Shown one piece after another: positions 32,016-41,542 of a DNA stretch of 64,000 nucleotides (positions are counted from its first letter, which is position 1; each line of letters opens with the position of its first letter). This DNA is from Brevibacillus reuszeri. GTDB lineage: Bacteria; Bacillota; Bacilli; Brevibacillales; Brevibacillaceae. Location: contig NZ_BEXF01000003.1 of NCBI RefSeq assembly GCF_002897295.1, positions 358,835 through 422,834 on the forward strand. Reading direction: 5' to 3'. A program made the translations under genes and the position numbers. Below the pieces are notes generated by a model that did no database searches, was not told the origin of the DNA, and was given only the letters and a program-made list of their open reading frames with translations.

Positions 32016-33644
32016 TCAAGCTTGGGCTTGGAAGGGAATTTGTTTTTTTCTCTCGGTCAATGTCGGTGCGCTGCAGTGTACATCAAGCAGCGTCAACCGC
32101 CCGCTAGAAAGCGCCTGCTTCAATTGCTGTTCTAGGGACGACACACTCTCCACGATCTGCCCCTGGACACCGCAAGCCGCTGCCCACAACACAAAATCAG
32201 GGTTGTGCAGTCTTACACCAAATGGCTGATATCCTGCCTGTACCATTTTCATTTGTTCTAGACCAAGAGTCCCGTTATTCACGACGATGAGCACAAAGTC
32301 CGTATGCTGTTCCACTGCAGTCATCAGCTCGGGAAGATTCATCTGGAATCCGCCATCGCCAGTCACGCAAACCACCTGTTTTTCTGGATGCGTGAGCTTG
32401 GCCGCAATGGCAGCGGGCAGACCAAATCCCATCGTGCGCCATTTACCAGAGAATAGAGGAACTTGCTGTGTCCCACGAAATGCCCGGTTAAACCAGATAG
32501 TATGCTCCCCAGTATCAAGCACGATGATCGCATCCTCCTCCACCACTTTTCCGAGTGTATGGAACAATGTTTCTGGTTTTACCAATTCATTTGGCTGTTG
32601 CTCTGTAATCTGCTGTGTTTCCTCCCAAAAGCGGGCATGCCATCGCTCTACCTGTTCTTCCCAAGCTTGGTCTATTCGACGAGATTCTAAACGCCTCAGC
32701 CATAAAGACAGCACATCATCCAAATCTGCCGTCACCGACTGCAGCTTGGGGTGGGCGTGAATCGATTCAGGATTGGTATCTACATGAACAATCGCCAGCT
32801 CCTTTGGCAAAAAAGCTCGCGGGAACCAGCTCGCCCCTAAAATCAACAGAACATCAGCCTCTGCCAAAGCAAGCAGTGCTGTCTCGCTTCCCCCTTCACC
32901 CAAGCCACCCAAAACGAGCGGATGAGAATCCTCCAGAATCCCTTTTGCCCCAAGCGTCAGCAAAATACCAGCCCCCAGTTGTTCAGCCAGTTGGCGGCAG
33001 CCTTGTGCTGTGTCTCTCGCCCCGATCCCAAGCAGGACGAGAGGTCTTTTCGCATTCATAAGCTGCTCTTGTGCATATTCCATTTCTAAACGGTCTGGGC
33101 GTACAGCCGCAGTTACACGTGGCAGCTCTGGAACAAGTGGAGCATCTGTCATCCGTTCAAAGACATCCTTGCAAATGGCCACATGTGCTACCCCTTTTTG
33201 GTGCATCGCACAAACAAATGCTTTGTGCATAACTTCCCCTATTGCCTGCGGATGGACGACGGTAGTCGAGTAACGCGCGATGGGTCGTATCACATCTTCT
33301 AGCGGGATGTATTGCTTATAGCCTCCCCCCAGCTTTTTCGTCTCTACGTGTCCAGTTATGGCAATGACCGGTACGCGATCAGAGTAAGCATCTGCCAGCC
33401 CGTTCAACAGGTTAATTGCACCTGGCCCCATCGTAGCCGTACAAACGGCTGGTCTCCCCGTCAATTTTGCCTCCGCGCTTGCCATCATTGCGGCAGCAGC
33501 CTCATGCTTGCACGCTATGTACTCAAGCTTGTCCTGGCGTCCTAAAGCATCCAGCCATGCAAATATGGCATCTCCTGCTACACCGTATACCCGCGTTACT
33601 CCCCACTGAACCAACTGCACGGTGATAAACTGGGCTACCTTCAT
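32016..33644 (-). CDS. Thiamine-pyrophosphate enzyme, pyruvate-oxidase-like
   Basis: 542 residues, three-domain POX/AHAS fold. Catalytic Glu in YIACKHEAAAAMMAS, central FAD/CoA-like domain about 190-320, TPP motif GDGGFQMNLPELMTAVEQHT ending in NNGTLG. It resembles B. subtilis YdaP, a putative pyruvate oxidase, more than acetolactate synthase, and there is no ilvN-type partner. The reaction (pyruvate to acetate or acetyl-phosphate) is inferred. AGGGAGG precedes the ATG. Confidence 0.85.
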   Translation of the reverse strand: MKVAQFITVQLVQWGVTRVYGVAGDAIFAWLDALGRQDKLEYIACKHEAAAAMMASAEAKLTGRPAVCTATMGPGAINLLNGLADAYSDRVPVIAITGHVETKKLGGGYKQYIPLEDVIRPIARYSTTVVHPQAIGEVMHKAFVCAMHQKGVAHVAICKDVFERMTDAPLVPELPRVTAAVRPDRLEMEYAQEQLMNAKRPLVLLGIGARDTAQGCRQLAEQLGAGILLTLGAKGILEDSHPLVLGGLGEGGSETALLALAEADVLLILGASWFPRAFLPKELAIVHVDTNPESIHAHPKLQSVTADLDDVLSLWLRRLESRRIDQAWEEQVERWHARFWEETQQITEQQPNELVKPETLFHTLGKVVEEDAIIVLDTGEHTIWFNRAFRGTQQVPLFSGKWRTMGFGLPAAIAAKLTHPEKQVVCVTGDGGFQMNLPELMTAVEQHTDFVLIVVNNGTLGLEQMKMVQAGYQPFGVRLHNPDFVLWAAACGVQGQIVESVSSLEQQLKQALSSGRLTLLDVHCSAPTLTERKKQIPFQAQA

Positions 33645-33790
33645 CCGTCTGCCTCCCTGTTATTCAAGTGAGTTTGTCATCCGCTAGTCTACACAATCCC
33701 CAGCTTTTTACTAAGGCTGGCTGACGGAATTTGGGTAACCTAACAATTATCATCTGGGTGTTGTTGCACCCTAAAGAAGGAGGATTTGCC

Positions 33791-34567
33791 ATGAAGCAGC
33801 CTTTCAAATGGCTGATGGCTGTTGTCGTTGTTGCAATTTTAGTCACGACTGCTGTAGTGGTTTTGCCAATGCGCTCTGATGCCTTCAGCCAACAAATCGT
33901 CAAGGTAGGAGCGGAAGGGAAGGACGTCCGCGAAATGCAAGGACGACTGAAATTTTTGGGCTTCTATACCGGAAAAGTGGATGGCATTTTTGGTTGGCGC
34001 TCTTACTGGGCATTGCGCAACTTTCAATACGAGTTTGGGTTGAAGGTAGACGGAGTGCTTGGTCCGAAAACAAAAGTAAAGCTATACAATGCCACAACAC
34101 AATACAAACCAACCGCCGCTGAACTAGGCGTTCCGGAAACCTCGCAGGCAGCACCGAGTGCACCGAGCGCACCAAGTGCTCCCAAAAAAGAAACCTATCG
34201 TGCCGCGGGAATCTCTGAGAATGATTTACGTTTAATGGCCAATGCTGTTTATGGTGAATCGCGTGGCGAACCGTACATCGGCCAGGTGGCTGTTGCCGCT
34301 GTTATCTTGAACCGAACCAAGAATGCGGCGTTTCCAAACACGCCTGCCGGTGTCATTTTTGAACCGCGTGCCTTTACAGCAGTGGCAGATGGTCAAATCT
34401 GGCTGACGCCAAACGAGCAGTCCAAAAAGGCCGTGAACGATGCCCTGAAAGGATGGGACCCTACCGGAGGCGCCATTTACTACTTCAACCCGGATACCGC
34501 TACCTCTGGCTGGATTTGGAGCCGTCCACAAATCAAAAAGATCGGCAGACATATTTTCTGCCGCTAG
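33791..34567 (+). CDS. sleB: Spore cortex-lytic transglycosylase SleB
   Basis: 258 residues. Signal peptide or anchor at residues 10-32, a peptidoglycan-binding domain at about 38-100 (GKDVREMQGRLKFLGFYTGKVDGIFG), a Ser-Ala-Pro repeat linker, then the SleB hydrolase domain (LMANAVYGESRGEPYIGQVAVAAVILNR; catalytic Glu in YGESRGEP). It cleaves cortex muramic-lactam during germination. ATG 33791 follows AAGGAGG; ORF extension to 33731 is rejected. ypeB, which follows sleB in B. subtilis, is absent here. Confidence 0.96.
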   Translation: MKQPFKWLMAVVVVAILVTTAVVVLPMRSDAFSQQIVKVGAEGKDVREMQGRLKFLGFYTGKVDGIFGWRSYWALRNFQYEFGLKVDGVLGPKTKVKLYNATTQYKPTAAELGVPETSQAAPSAPSAPSAPKKETYRAAGISENDLRLMANAVYGESRGEPYIGQVAVAAVILNRTKNAAFPNTPAGVIFEPRAFTAVADGQIWLTPNEQSKKAVNDALKGWDPTGGAIYYFNPDTATSGWIWSRPQIKKIGRHIFCR

Positions 34568-34572
34568 AATCA

Positions 34573-34622
34573 AACAAAAAACAGGCACGGTCGTCATTGA
34601 CCACGTGCCTGTTTTCTTTTTG
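34573..34622. terminator. Bidirectional terminator of sleB and the zinc-ribbon gene
   Basis: Stem AACAGGCACG (34580-34589) with CGTGCCTGTT (34604-34613), A- and T-rich flanks. Confidence 0.88.
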
Positions 34623-34635
34623 TGTCTTTGCCATG

Positions 34636-34893
34636 TTAGGATCGTTGATTCTGCACGTGCTGAGCCATTTTTACGAAGCGTTCTTCCGGCTCTGTCGTCC
34701 CGCATACCCCACATTGAACCATATAGGATTCACCTTTGTACGGCTGGTGAAACATGTCCAGCTGTTCCGAGCTTAGCTCCGCTACCACTTCGCCCGATTG
34801 TGGATCGAGGCGCATATAGCGTGGTGTTTGTTCGATGACGGTAAATCTCATGCGATTTGACTTGCACGTCGGGCACAGTAAAGGCTTTGTCAT
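34636..34893 (-). CDS. Small zinc-ribbon protein of unknown function
   Basis: 85 residues. Two CxxC pairs (LLCPTCKS near the start and VQCGVCGTTE near residue 65) can form a zinc ribbon. Between them lies a strand-rich region with an RYMRLDPQSGEVV segment. GGGAGG precedes ATG 34893, so the longer frame to 34917 is not used. Function not recognised; no partner is adjacent. Confidence 0.75.
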   Translation of the reverse strand: MTKPLLCPTCKSNRMRFTVIEQTPRYMRLDPQSGEVVAELSSEQLDMFHQPYKGESYMVQCGVCGTTEPEERFVKMAQHVQNQRS

Positions 34894-35059
34894 ACGAGCC
34901 ACCTCCCAATTTTTCATTCACTGTTTAGTTTCTTCCACTAGAGGAACCCTATACCTACCTGGACAAAAATCCAGAAGGATATGGTGATTTTTTGTGCATA
35001 GGGTAAACTATCTACTCTGCCCTTATCCAATCAACCATTCATACAGACGAGGTGATCGA

Positions 35060-36103
35060 ATGAACTTGCGGCTCTTTTTTACACTGGTGGGTGCCTCTCT
35101 CCTTTTGGCTGCATTCGCCCATTATTTCACCGAAAATGAGATGTTTCAATTTGCAACCTCCTCGCTCGCCATCATCTTTTTGGCTGCGTGGTTAGGCAAA
35201 TCAACCGAGAGCGTAGCTCACTACGCGGGAGATCGCATTGGTGGCTTTCTCAATGCCACCTTTGGCAACGCAGCTGAGCTGATCATCGCTTTTTTTCTCG
35301 TGAAAGAAGGGCTTTTTGACATGGTCAAAGCCTCCATCACAGGGGCGATTATCGGGAATATGCTGCTCGTACTTGGGCTTAGCGTATTTTTGGGTGGTCT
35401 TAAATACAAAGAGCAGACCTTTAACAGCAGACTGGCTGGACACAACGCGTCGCTGATGACGCTGGCGATTGTTGCCTTGTTCATCCCTGCTGTCTTTATG
35501 CAGGAGCTGCCACCAGTCAAGATTGAGACCTTAAGCATTGTCATTGCCGCTCTACTCATCATCGCTTATGTTCTGTGGCTCGTATTTTCGATGGTCACTC
35601 ACAGTGATTTTTTATCAGACATCGAACCGCATGGCAGTGAAGCCGTATGGTCCAAAGGCGTTTCCATTATCATGCTGGCCGTCTCTACCGTGTTCGTTGC
35701 GATTGTATCCGAATGGCTTGTACATGGGGTCCAGCACGTTTCACAGTCACTGGGGTGGTCTGAGCTGTTCGTCGGTGCTTTTGTGATCGCCATCATCGGA
35801 AACGCTGCTGAGCATAGCGCAGCCATGTTAATGGCTTTGAAGGGCCGGATTGGCGCAGCCGTTGAAATTGCGATCGGCTCCAGCTTGCAAATTGCTCTCT
35901 TTGTGGCTCCTACCCTCGTGTTAGTCAGCCTGCTGATTGGCAAGCCTATGGACATCGTCTTTTCTCCATTTGAACTCGCTGCAATCGGAGTCGCTACCTT
36001 TATCACGATATCCATCACCAAAGACGGGGCCACAAACTGGTTTGAGGGTGTCCTCCTCCTTACCGTCTACATCATCCTAGGGACCGCTTTTTTCTTTGCC
36101 TAG
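35060..36103 (+). CDS. chaA: Calcium/proton antiporter of the CaCA/Cax family
   Basis: 347 residues with about 11 membrane segments arranged as two inverted repeats. Each repeat carries the antiporter alpha motif: FGNAAELIIAFFLVKEGLFDMVKASITGAIIGN and GNAAEHSAAMLMALKGRIGAAVEIAIGSS. Similar to B. subtilis YfkE/ChaA, which exports Ca2+ in exchange for protons. Start ATG 35060 follows GAGG; the longer frame from 34994 lacks a signal. Preceded by a small hairpin. Confidence 0.9.
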   Translation: MNLRLFFTLVGASLLLAAFAHYFTENEMFQFATSSLAIIFLAAWLGKSTESVAHYAGDRIGGFLNATFGNAAELIIAFFLVKEGLFDMVKASITGAIIGNMLLVLGLSVFLGGLKYKEQTFNSRLAGHNASLMTLAIVALFIPAVFMQELPPVKIETLSIVIAALLIIAYVLWLVFSMVTHSDFLSDIEPHGSEAVWSKGVSIIMLAVSTVFVAIVSEWLVHGVQHVSQSLGWSELFVGAFVIAIIGNAAEHSAAMLMALKGRIGAAVEIAIGSSLQIALFVAPTLVLVSLLIGKPMDIVFSPFELAAIGVATFITISITKDGATNWFEGVLLLTVYIILGTAFFFA

Positions 36104-36121
36104 GCATTTGGTCACGCATGT

Positions 36122-36170
36122 TTAAAAAAAGGACTGCAGGTGGCTTAGATCAAGCCCAGCAGTCCTTTCT
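36122..36170. terminator. Bidirectional terminator, chaA / Na+ symporter
   Basis: Stem AAAGGACTGC (36128-36137) with GCAGTCCTTT (36159-36168) and an inner stem. T runs on both sides. Confidence 0.88.
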
Positions 36171-36183
36171 ACTGTATATCTCG

Positions 36184-37524
36184 CTACAGAATCCCCAATG
36201 TATTCAAAAAGACGAAAATAATTGCCAGCGGAGCTACGTATTTGAGCAAGAGCAGCCAAACTACAAACAGCTTTTTGCCCAAACGGGAATCCGCCTGCAA
36301 TTCTGCGATCAAGACCTCGCGTTTCATTTTGAATGGAACGAAGATCGCAATCAGCAATGCTCCGAGCGGCATCAACAAATTGCTGACCAAAAAATCAACC
36401 GCATCGAAGATCGACTTGCCGAACAGAGTAAACTCGCTCCAAATACCAAAGGAAAGCGCAGAAGGGACTCCGGCAGCGAAAATGAGCAAGCCAATCAACC
36501 AAGATAGACGCTTTCGCTTGGCTTCATCTCCTTTGGCCAGAGACGCCACAATGATCTCGAGCATGGAAAAGGCTGAGGTCAAGGTTGCAAACAGGAACAG
36601 TGCCAGAAAGATCAGCAGGAAGAAGCTACCGAATGCAAGCTTTTCAAACACAGATGGCAGAACGATAAAGAGCAATCCTGGCCCTGCTGTAGGCTCGACT
36701 CCAAGTGAAAAAACAGCTGGAAAAATCGCAAGACCCGCAAACAAGGAAACAAATACGTTCAAGCTGACAATGGAGCCAGCAGAACGCACGAGACTTTCAT
36801 TTTTGGCCAAATAAGAGCTGTACGTTACCATTACGGATACCCCGACACTCAGGGAAAAGAAGGACTGTCCCATGGCATACAAAATCGATTGGGCATCCAG
36901 CTTGGAAAAATCAGGTCGCAAAAAGAAGGAGACCCCTTCCATTGCTCCCTCCAGCGTCAGAGAGCGAACCATCAACACCACAAATAAAATAAAAAGTGCA
37001 GGCATCATGTATTTGTCGGCTGATTCAATCCCGCTTTGCACTCCACGAGCTACTACCCAGGCTGTGATCAGCATAAATACCAGTTGCGCAGCCACAGCGC
37101 CAATCGGGTCAGCAATAACCTCTCCGAATAACGTGTCATAGTGAGGACCTGTAATTTGACCAGTCAGACCGCGCAGCAAATAGGACAAAATCCAGCCCCC
37201 TACCACACTATAGAACGAAAGCAGTAGAAAGCAGGTGATCACACCCAGACGCCCTACCCAATGCCACAAAGTACCTGGGGCAATCGTTCGATAAGCGGAA
37301 ATGGCCTCTTTTTGGGTACTCCGTCCAATCGTGAACTCCCCGAGTAGCAGCGGAAGGCCAATTGCCACAGTAAACAGCAAAAATAAAAGAAAAAAAGCCC
37401 CGCCTCCGCTCGTTCCTACGATATAAGGAAACTTCCAGATTGCTCCCAGACCGATTGCTGAACCTGCTGCAGCTAGAATAAAGCCTAGCCTGCTCGTCCA
37501 TTGCTCGGTTTGTTTCATAACCAT
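36184..37524 (-). CDS. Sodium-dependent amino acid transporter (NSS/SNF family), T-box regulated
   Basis: 446-residue transporter with 11-12 membrane segments. The first carries the NSS sodium-site pattern [20 protein letters not shown], and the second [17 protein letters not shown]. Similar to B. subtilis YocR/YhdH and to bacterial aromatic amino acid symporters of the MhsT type. The T-box leader upstream has a Phe specifier, suggesting it imports phenylalanine or aromatic amino acids. Start ATG 37524 chosen: GAGGAG lies 5 bp before. Substrate is inferred. Confidence 0.9.
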   Translation of the reverse strand: MVMKQTEQWTSRLGFILAAAGSAIGLGAIWKFPYIVGTSGGGAFFLLFLLFTVAIGLPLLLGEFTIGRSTQKEAISAYRTIAPGTLWHWVGRLGVITCFLLLSFYSVVGGWILSYLLRGLTGQITGPHYDTLFGEVIADPIGAVAAQLVFMLITAWVVARGVQSGIESADKYMMPALFILFVVLMVRSLTLEGAMEGVSFFLRPDFSKLDAQSILYAMGQSFFSLSVGVSVMVTYSSYLAKNESLVRSAGSIVSLNVFVSLFAGLAIFPAVFSLGVEPTAGPGLLFIVLPSVFEKLAFGSFFLLIFLALFLFATLTSAFSMLEIIVASLAKGDEAKRKRLSWLIGLLIFAAGVPSALSFGIWSEFTLFGKSIFDAVDFLVSNLLMPLGALLIAIFVPFKMKREVLIAELQADSRLGKKLFVVWLLLLKYVAPLAIIFVFLNTLGIL

Positions 37525-37565
37525 TTTCACTCCTCTGTAGGTCTATCATGTTGTTTGTAGAAAAC

Positions 37566-37810
37566 AAAAAAAACCCGTCCACAAAAGGGACGAGTTTATT
37601 CGCGGTACCACCCTGATTAAGCATAGAGTTACTTCTTTCCATGCCTCACTTGATCATCGATAACGGAATGACCCGATTTTCTCCTATTGGTCAGAGACTT
37701 TCAGAGAACTGCTCTGGAGGGAATTCTACGGTCACACTTCAAAGCTGCTTACAGTCTCTGGCAGCCTCTCCCTGTCAAGTGGACGATCCGTGTACTAGTC
37801 TCCATCATCG
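37566..37810 (-). ncRNA. T-box leader, probable Phe (UUC) specifier
   Basis: On the minus strand the conserved T-box AGGGTGGTACCGCG (around 37614-37601) is followed by a terminator (CGTCC/GGACG stem, 37592-37576) and an eight-base T run. Stem I begins near 37810. Its 3' side has GTAG-AA-TTC-CCTCC (about 37732-37718), the usual GAA + codon + C layout, so the specifier reads UUC, Phe. The bulge UGGU pairs with a discriminator A, consistent with tRNA-Phe. Uncharged tRNA would prevent termination and switch on the NSS transporter. Confidence 0.9.
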
Positions 37811-37922
37811 CATTTTCCACAATAAAAAACATAGTTACAAATTTAATATACACACAAAAAATAATCAAGCTCTTTTTTTAGACAAAATGAAAAGCGAGGA
37901 ATATCGCTTGCTCTCCTCGCTT

Positions 37923-38204
37923 TTACTTCTGATTATACAATTCATGGAGATGAGCCAATTTGCGTTCCAGGGACCCCATAATTTCCCGGCCGATCTCTTC
38001 ACCAATAAGTCCTAGGCGTACTGCATACTCTACTTCACGGGAAAGCCCGAACATCTGAGTATCTAGTACCTCTTCATACAGTGGGCACTGCGGCATAGTC
38101 AGGTTCTCCATCTGTACGTCGATCAGTTTATAAATCTTGTCTGCGTCTGCTTGAAGCAACGCTAGCGCTTTTTGTTCCAGATCGGGAACCTTAATTTCTG
38201 TCAA
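37923..38204 (-). CDS. ylaN: YlaN family protein (UPF0358)
   Basis: 93 residues. [37 protein letters not shown] is nearly identical in pattern to B. subtilis YlaN. YlaN is linked to iron homeostasis and to Fur in B. subtilis and Staphylococcus. TTG start after GGAGGG. It precedes no gene on its strand and sits downstream of glsA, mirroring the ylaM-ylaN neighbours of B. subtilis. Confidence 0.92.
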   Translation of the reverse strand: MTEIKVPDLEQKALALLQADADKIYKLIDVQMENLTMPQCPLYEEVLDTQMFGLSREVEYAVRLGLIGEEIGREIMGSLERKLAHLHELYNQK

Positions 38205-38297
38205 AACCTATCCCTCCGTTTGCCTCCATCCTTAACATACATAGTACGTTATTCTGGGCCATTTGAAAAGGGGCGAAGAACGAACAACTGCAAGAAG

Positions 38298-39230
38298 CTA
38301 AAAGATACCAAGTTTCCACTCTTTTGAGAGTAGCCTGAGCAGCTCGACTCCAGCAACCGAGTTTCCTTTTTCATCCAAAGTAGGTCCAAAAACCCCAATT
38401 CCCATTTTCTGAGGCACCGTCGCCATAATCCCGCCAGCGACGCCGCTTTTTGCTGGTATGCCAACATCAATGGCAAACTCTCCCGAAGCGTTGTACATGC
38501 CACAAGTTACCATGAAGGTCTTGCAAATACGTGCAACCTCCTCAGGGAAATACCGCTCCCCTGTTTGCATATCCATTCCGTCTGCGGCGAGGACCATTCC
38601 CAGCCTGGCAACATCCTTGGCCGTTACCTCTATCGCACAGTGACGGAAGTATAGATCCAAGGTCTCCTCTACATCCGTGGTCAAAATGCCGCTATCCTTT
38701 AGGAACCAGGCGAGTGCTCGATTGCGGTCAGCTGTCCTTTTCTCCGAACAGTAGACTGCTTCATTCACACAAATGCTCGGATTTCCCGTCATTTTGCGAA
38801 GCATGTCCAAGACACTATTCAACCGCTCGTCTATATTTTTTCCTTGGATCATACCCGCAACCGCGATAGCTCCTGCATTGATCATCGGATTTAACGGCTT
38901 GTGCGGCTTGATCGTCTCTAGCTTGATAATAGAGTTGAACGGATCTCCCGTAGGCTCTTTTCCCACTCGCTCGAACACATGCTTTTGGCCATTTTGGCAG
39001 AGCGCGATGATGAGCGAAAAAATTTTGGAGATACTTTGCAGCGTGAAGCGAACATCTACATCCCCAACTGATAATAACGTTCCATCCGAAAAACAGACAC
39101 TGATACCCAATTGCTTCGGGTCCTCTTTGGCTAACTCCGGAATGTACGTTGCGACACTGCCTTTATTCGTATAAGCGGATGCCTGATTCAAAACATCTTC
39201 CAATTGCTTTGTTGCCAAAGCTCTGTCCAT
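38298..39230 (-). CDS. glsA: Glutaminase
   Basis: 310 residues, normal GlsA length. Serine-dependent beta-lactamase-like fold: FTLQSISKIFSL contains the SxxK motif, with NPMINAGAIA, and AKSGVAGGIMATVP near the end. Converts glutamine to glutamate and ammonia. Start ATG 39230 follows GAGGAG; a 26-residue extension to 39308 has no ribosome site. B. subtilis YlaM is the likely counterpart. Close to ylaN on the same strand. Confidence 0.93.
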   Translation of the reverse strand: MDRALATKQLEDVLNQASAYTNKGSVATYIPELAKEDPKQLGISVCFSDGTLLSVGDVDVRFTLQSISKIFSLIIALCQNGQKHVFERVGKEPTGDPFNSIIKLETIKPHKPLNPMINAGAIAVAGMIQGKNIDERLNSVLDMLRKMTGNPSICVNEAVYCSEKRTADRNRALAWFLKDSGILTTDVEETLDLYFRHCAIEVTAKDVARLGMVLAADGMDMQTGERYFPEEVARICKTFMVTCGMYNASGEFAIDVGIPAKSGVAGGIMATVPQKMGIGVFGPTLDEKGNSVAGVELLRLLSKEWKLGIF

Positions 39231-39309
39231 AAGCTCTCTCCTCTTGCCACTCACAGTTGTCATATGTAAATTGTAGATATCAAAAGGGTCACTGTCAAAT
39301 GCTGGCACC

Positions 39310-40482
39310 CTACTTACGAATTACGCTCGCGAGCCGCTCCATGGCTTCGATCAGAATCGATCTGGGGCAGCCAAAATTAATTCGTTGGAAGCCCTCTCCC
39401 TCGGGACCAAATGTGACACCGTCGTGTAGCCCCAGCTTCGCTTCCTGACGAAGCAGCTTGTTTAGCTCTGACTGAGACAAGCCCAATGAGCGAAAATCCA
39501 TCCATCCGAGATAGGTAGCCTCCGGAACTGCCATCGAAACTTCTGGGAGCTTGTCTGCTAAGAATCGATTCAGATAGTCTGCATTTCCCTTCAAATAGAC
39601 AAGCAGCTCCTCCAGCCACGCCTCACCATGTCGATACGCCGCAATCGTAGCTTCCATTCCGAACAAATTCAAATTTTCGTAGCCCATTTTGGAGGCTGTC
39701 CGTGAAAAATCTCGCAGCAGCTGGCTATTCTCTGTTAACAAATAGGAGGTGAACAATCCGGCGAGATTGAAGGTCTTGCTCGCTGACAAAAAAGTAACGC
39801 TGTTTTTGGAAAGCTCAGGCGACAGGGAGTAGTACGGCGTGTGGCTGCCCTCTTTGAGTATCAGGTCTGCATGAATCTCGTCTGCCACAACGATCACTCC
39901 CTGCTGCGCACATAGCGTCCCCAGCCTTTCCAGCTCTTCTTTGGTCCACACACGTCCAACCGGATTATGCGGACTGCACAAGAGCATCAGCTTTACAGCA
40001 GGATCACTTAATTTTTTCGCCAGATCGTCCCAATCCATTTCGTAGCGCCCCTCGTTCTGAACGAGAGAGCTGGTAACTACCTGACGCCCTCTATTTGTGA
40101 CTGCATGAAAGAAGGGGTGATAGACTGGTGACTGAATCAATACCTTTTCACCCCCTTGCGTAAAAGCCTCGATCGCGACATGCAGGCCTGGCACCACTCC
40201 CGTTATCCCCGTCATCCAGCTCTGTTCTACCGTGACGCCAAAACGCTTCTGGATCCATTCCTGCAAGCTCTGATAAAAGGCTGCCTGCTTCATCGGATAG
40301 CCATAAATCGGGTGGGAAGCTCTTTTAATCAACGCTTCCGTCACTTCTGGCGGGCAGGCAAAGTCCATGTCTGCCACCCATAATGGCAGCATTCCCTCCG
40401 CATTATAATCCGGGTGATTTGTCTCCCACTTTACACTATTAGTACCTGTTCGATCGATTCGCTCATCAAAGCTGTATCTCAC
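39310..40482 (-). CDS. patB: PatB/MalY-type PLP C-S lyase / aminotransferase
   Basis: 390 residues, fold type I. The PLP lysine is in SASKTFNLAGLF; LLCSPHNPVGRVWTKEEL and ADEIHADL give the cofactor-binding Asn and Asp. WVADMDFACPPEV is typical of cystathionine beta-lyase PatB/MalY proteins. Likely role: beta-elimination of cystathionine or cysteine conjugates. GTG start after AGAGG. It ends 80 bp before the glutaminase start. Confidence 0.85.
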   Translation of the reverse strand: MRYSFDERIDRTGTNSVKWETNHPDYNAEGMLPLWVADMDFACPPEVTEALIKRASHPIYGYPMKQAAFYQSLQEWIQKRFGVTVEQSWMTGITGVVPGLHVAIEAFTQGGEKVLIQSPVYHPFFHAVTNRGRQVVTSSLVQNEGRYEMDWDDLAKKLSDPAVKLMLLCSPHNPVGRVWTKEELERLGTLCAQQGVIVVADEIHADLILKEGSHTPYYSLSPELSKNSVTFLSASKTFNLAGLFTSYLLTENSQLLRDFSRTASKMGYENLNLFGMEATIAAYRHGEAWLEELLVYLKGNADYLNRFLADKLPEVSMAVPEATYLGWMDFRSLGLSQSELNKLLRQEAKLGLHDGVTFGPEGEGFQRINFGCPRSILIEAMERLASVIRK

Positions 40483-40624
40483 TCGCTTTCACCTCTTCAT
40501 CGTTTTCTACTTTTCAGAATATACTTTTTTTCATTCCATGGACAAGTGTAATCGCTGTTTGCCTCCTCTCTACCCCTGCGGTACAATAAATCAGGTACGC
40601 TACTACATATTGGAGGTTTGCCTC

Positions 40625-41131
40625 ATGTCTGACGTAATCGTGTTTAAAGGGGCCGTCTCTTTCCCTATTACCTTAGATCCGACTGTCTGGGTTTTTGATG
40701 AGAGAAAATTTGATCTTTCCACCTATACGGGTGAAACTGATACAGATTTGTCCAAGCAAGCCAAATATCTGCAAGGAACCGGTACACAATGGGACAAGGA
40801 GCTTCGTGAGGGCGCAACCTTGCCACAGGAGCGACGTACGCTGGCAGAAGAGCGTAAAGTACTGGAGGGCGAGTACGGCATCCACTTGGCCCCTTTTATT
40901 ACAAATGCGCAGCCACTGCCAGAAGCGACACATGTTCGTCTTCACCGCGAGAATCAAGAGTCCGTCATCCTTCCTCTAGAGGAAGCGAGACGTGCCATCT
41001 TGCAATTTTCCAAGGACGGTAGGCCGATTAAAGAAAACGGTCCCGTATACTTCTATCTGCCTGAAACACTGCTCGCAAAGGAAGAACCGTTGACTGGAAT
41101 CACTGCACTTGAATTCATAACAGCTCCATAG
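40625..41131 (+). CDS. Conserved hypothetical protein
   Basis: 168 residues. The N-terminal part reads VIVFKGAVSFPITLDPTVWVFDERK and is followed by a charged middle region with ERRTLAEERK and a C-terminal LPLEEARRAILQF segment. No signal peptide, membrane segment or known motif. Start ATG 40625 is supported by GGAGG 8 bp upstream. I do not recognise the family. Confidence 0.65.
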   Translation: MSDVIVFKGAVSFPITLDPTVWVFDERKFDLSTYTGETDTDLSKQAKYLQGTGTQWDKELREGATLPQERRTLAEERKVLEGEYGIHLAPFITNAQPLPEATHVRLHRENQESVILPLEEARRAILQFSKDGRPIKENGPVYFYLPETLLAKEEPLTGITALEFITAP

Positions 41132-41152
41132 CTGCTTTCTTTTTTAGGAAAG

Positions 41153-41186
41153 AAAAAGCCATCCGCTAAGAATAGGGATGGCTTTC
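41153..41186. terminator. Bidirectional terminator, hypothetical / sda
   Basis: Stem AAAGCCATCC (41155-41164) with GGATGGCTTT (41176-41185); T-rich on the minus strand. Confidence 0.82.
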
Positions 41187-41217
41187 ATGTTAAATTTCAA
41201 TTGAATATTTTTTGGAG

Positions 41218-41355
41218 TTAAGCACTAACCTGACCAATTCGAATCTCTCGATGCTTTAATTCTGCTTTGAGCAGGTCAATAAAAGCAGAATCTAGTTGAA
41301 GGTCGATAGCTCGATGATATACTTCTATCAACATTTGGTCGCTCAAGTATTTCAC
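41218..41355 (-). CDS. sda: Sporulation histidine kinase inhibitor Sda
   Basis: 45 residues, almost the length of B. subtilis Sda (46). The pattern LSDQMLIEVYHRAIDL ... DFIxLLxxELKxR (AFIDLLKAELKHRE) matches Sda. It is a helical hairpin that binds KinA/KinB dimerisation domains and blocks sporulation when replication is disturbed. GTG start with GGAGGTG upstream. A promoter and DnaA boxes lie immediately upstream. Too short for usual ORF cut-offs and easy to miss. Confidence 0.9.
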   Translation of the reverse strand: MKYLSDQMLIEVYHRAIDLQLDSAFIDLLKAELKHREIRIGQVSA

Positions 41356-41386
41356 CTTTGCTCACCTCCATCTCGTTTATGAGCCC

Positions 41387-41415
41387 ATTGTAACAGATGC
41401 TTATAAAACGAACAA
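41387..41415 (-). promoter_or_regulatory. Probable sda promoter
   Basis: On the minus strand TTGTTC (41415-41410) and TACAAT (41392-41387) with 17 bp spacing. The predicted start is about 25 bp before the GTG codon. The nearest DnaA-box match lies just upstream of the -35. Confidence 0.65.
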
Positions 41416-41423
41416 CCGTTCTG

Positions 41424-41532
41424 ATATCCACAACTCATGTGGACATCTTGTTAGTAACTTGTGGGCAATTTGTGTGTAACTGATCAAAAGCGAGAGGGGA
41501 CGATGTGGATTTTTCTTCCAGTCTTATCCACA
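41424..41532. promoter_or_regulatory. Cluster of DnaA boxes upstream of sda
   Basis: One perfect TTATCCACA (41524-41532), one single-mismatch ATATCCACA (41424-41432) and three two-mismatch copies of TGTGGATAA (41438-41446, 41460-41468, 41504-41512). DnaA is known to activate sda in B. subtilis; the same layout appears here. The region between sda and rocD has no gene. Confidence 0.75.
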
Positions 41533-41542
41533 TGTTGTCAAA

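Noticed and set aside
34100..34190. Short direct repeats in sleB
   Set aside because: They encode the Ser-Ala-Pro linker of SleB and are not a CRISPR or regulatory repeat.
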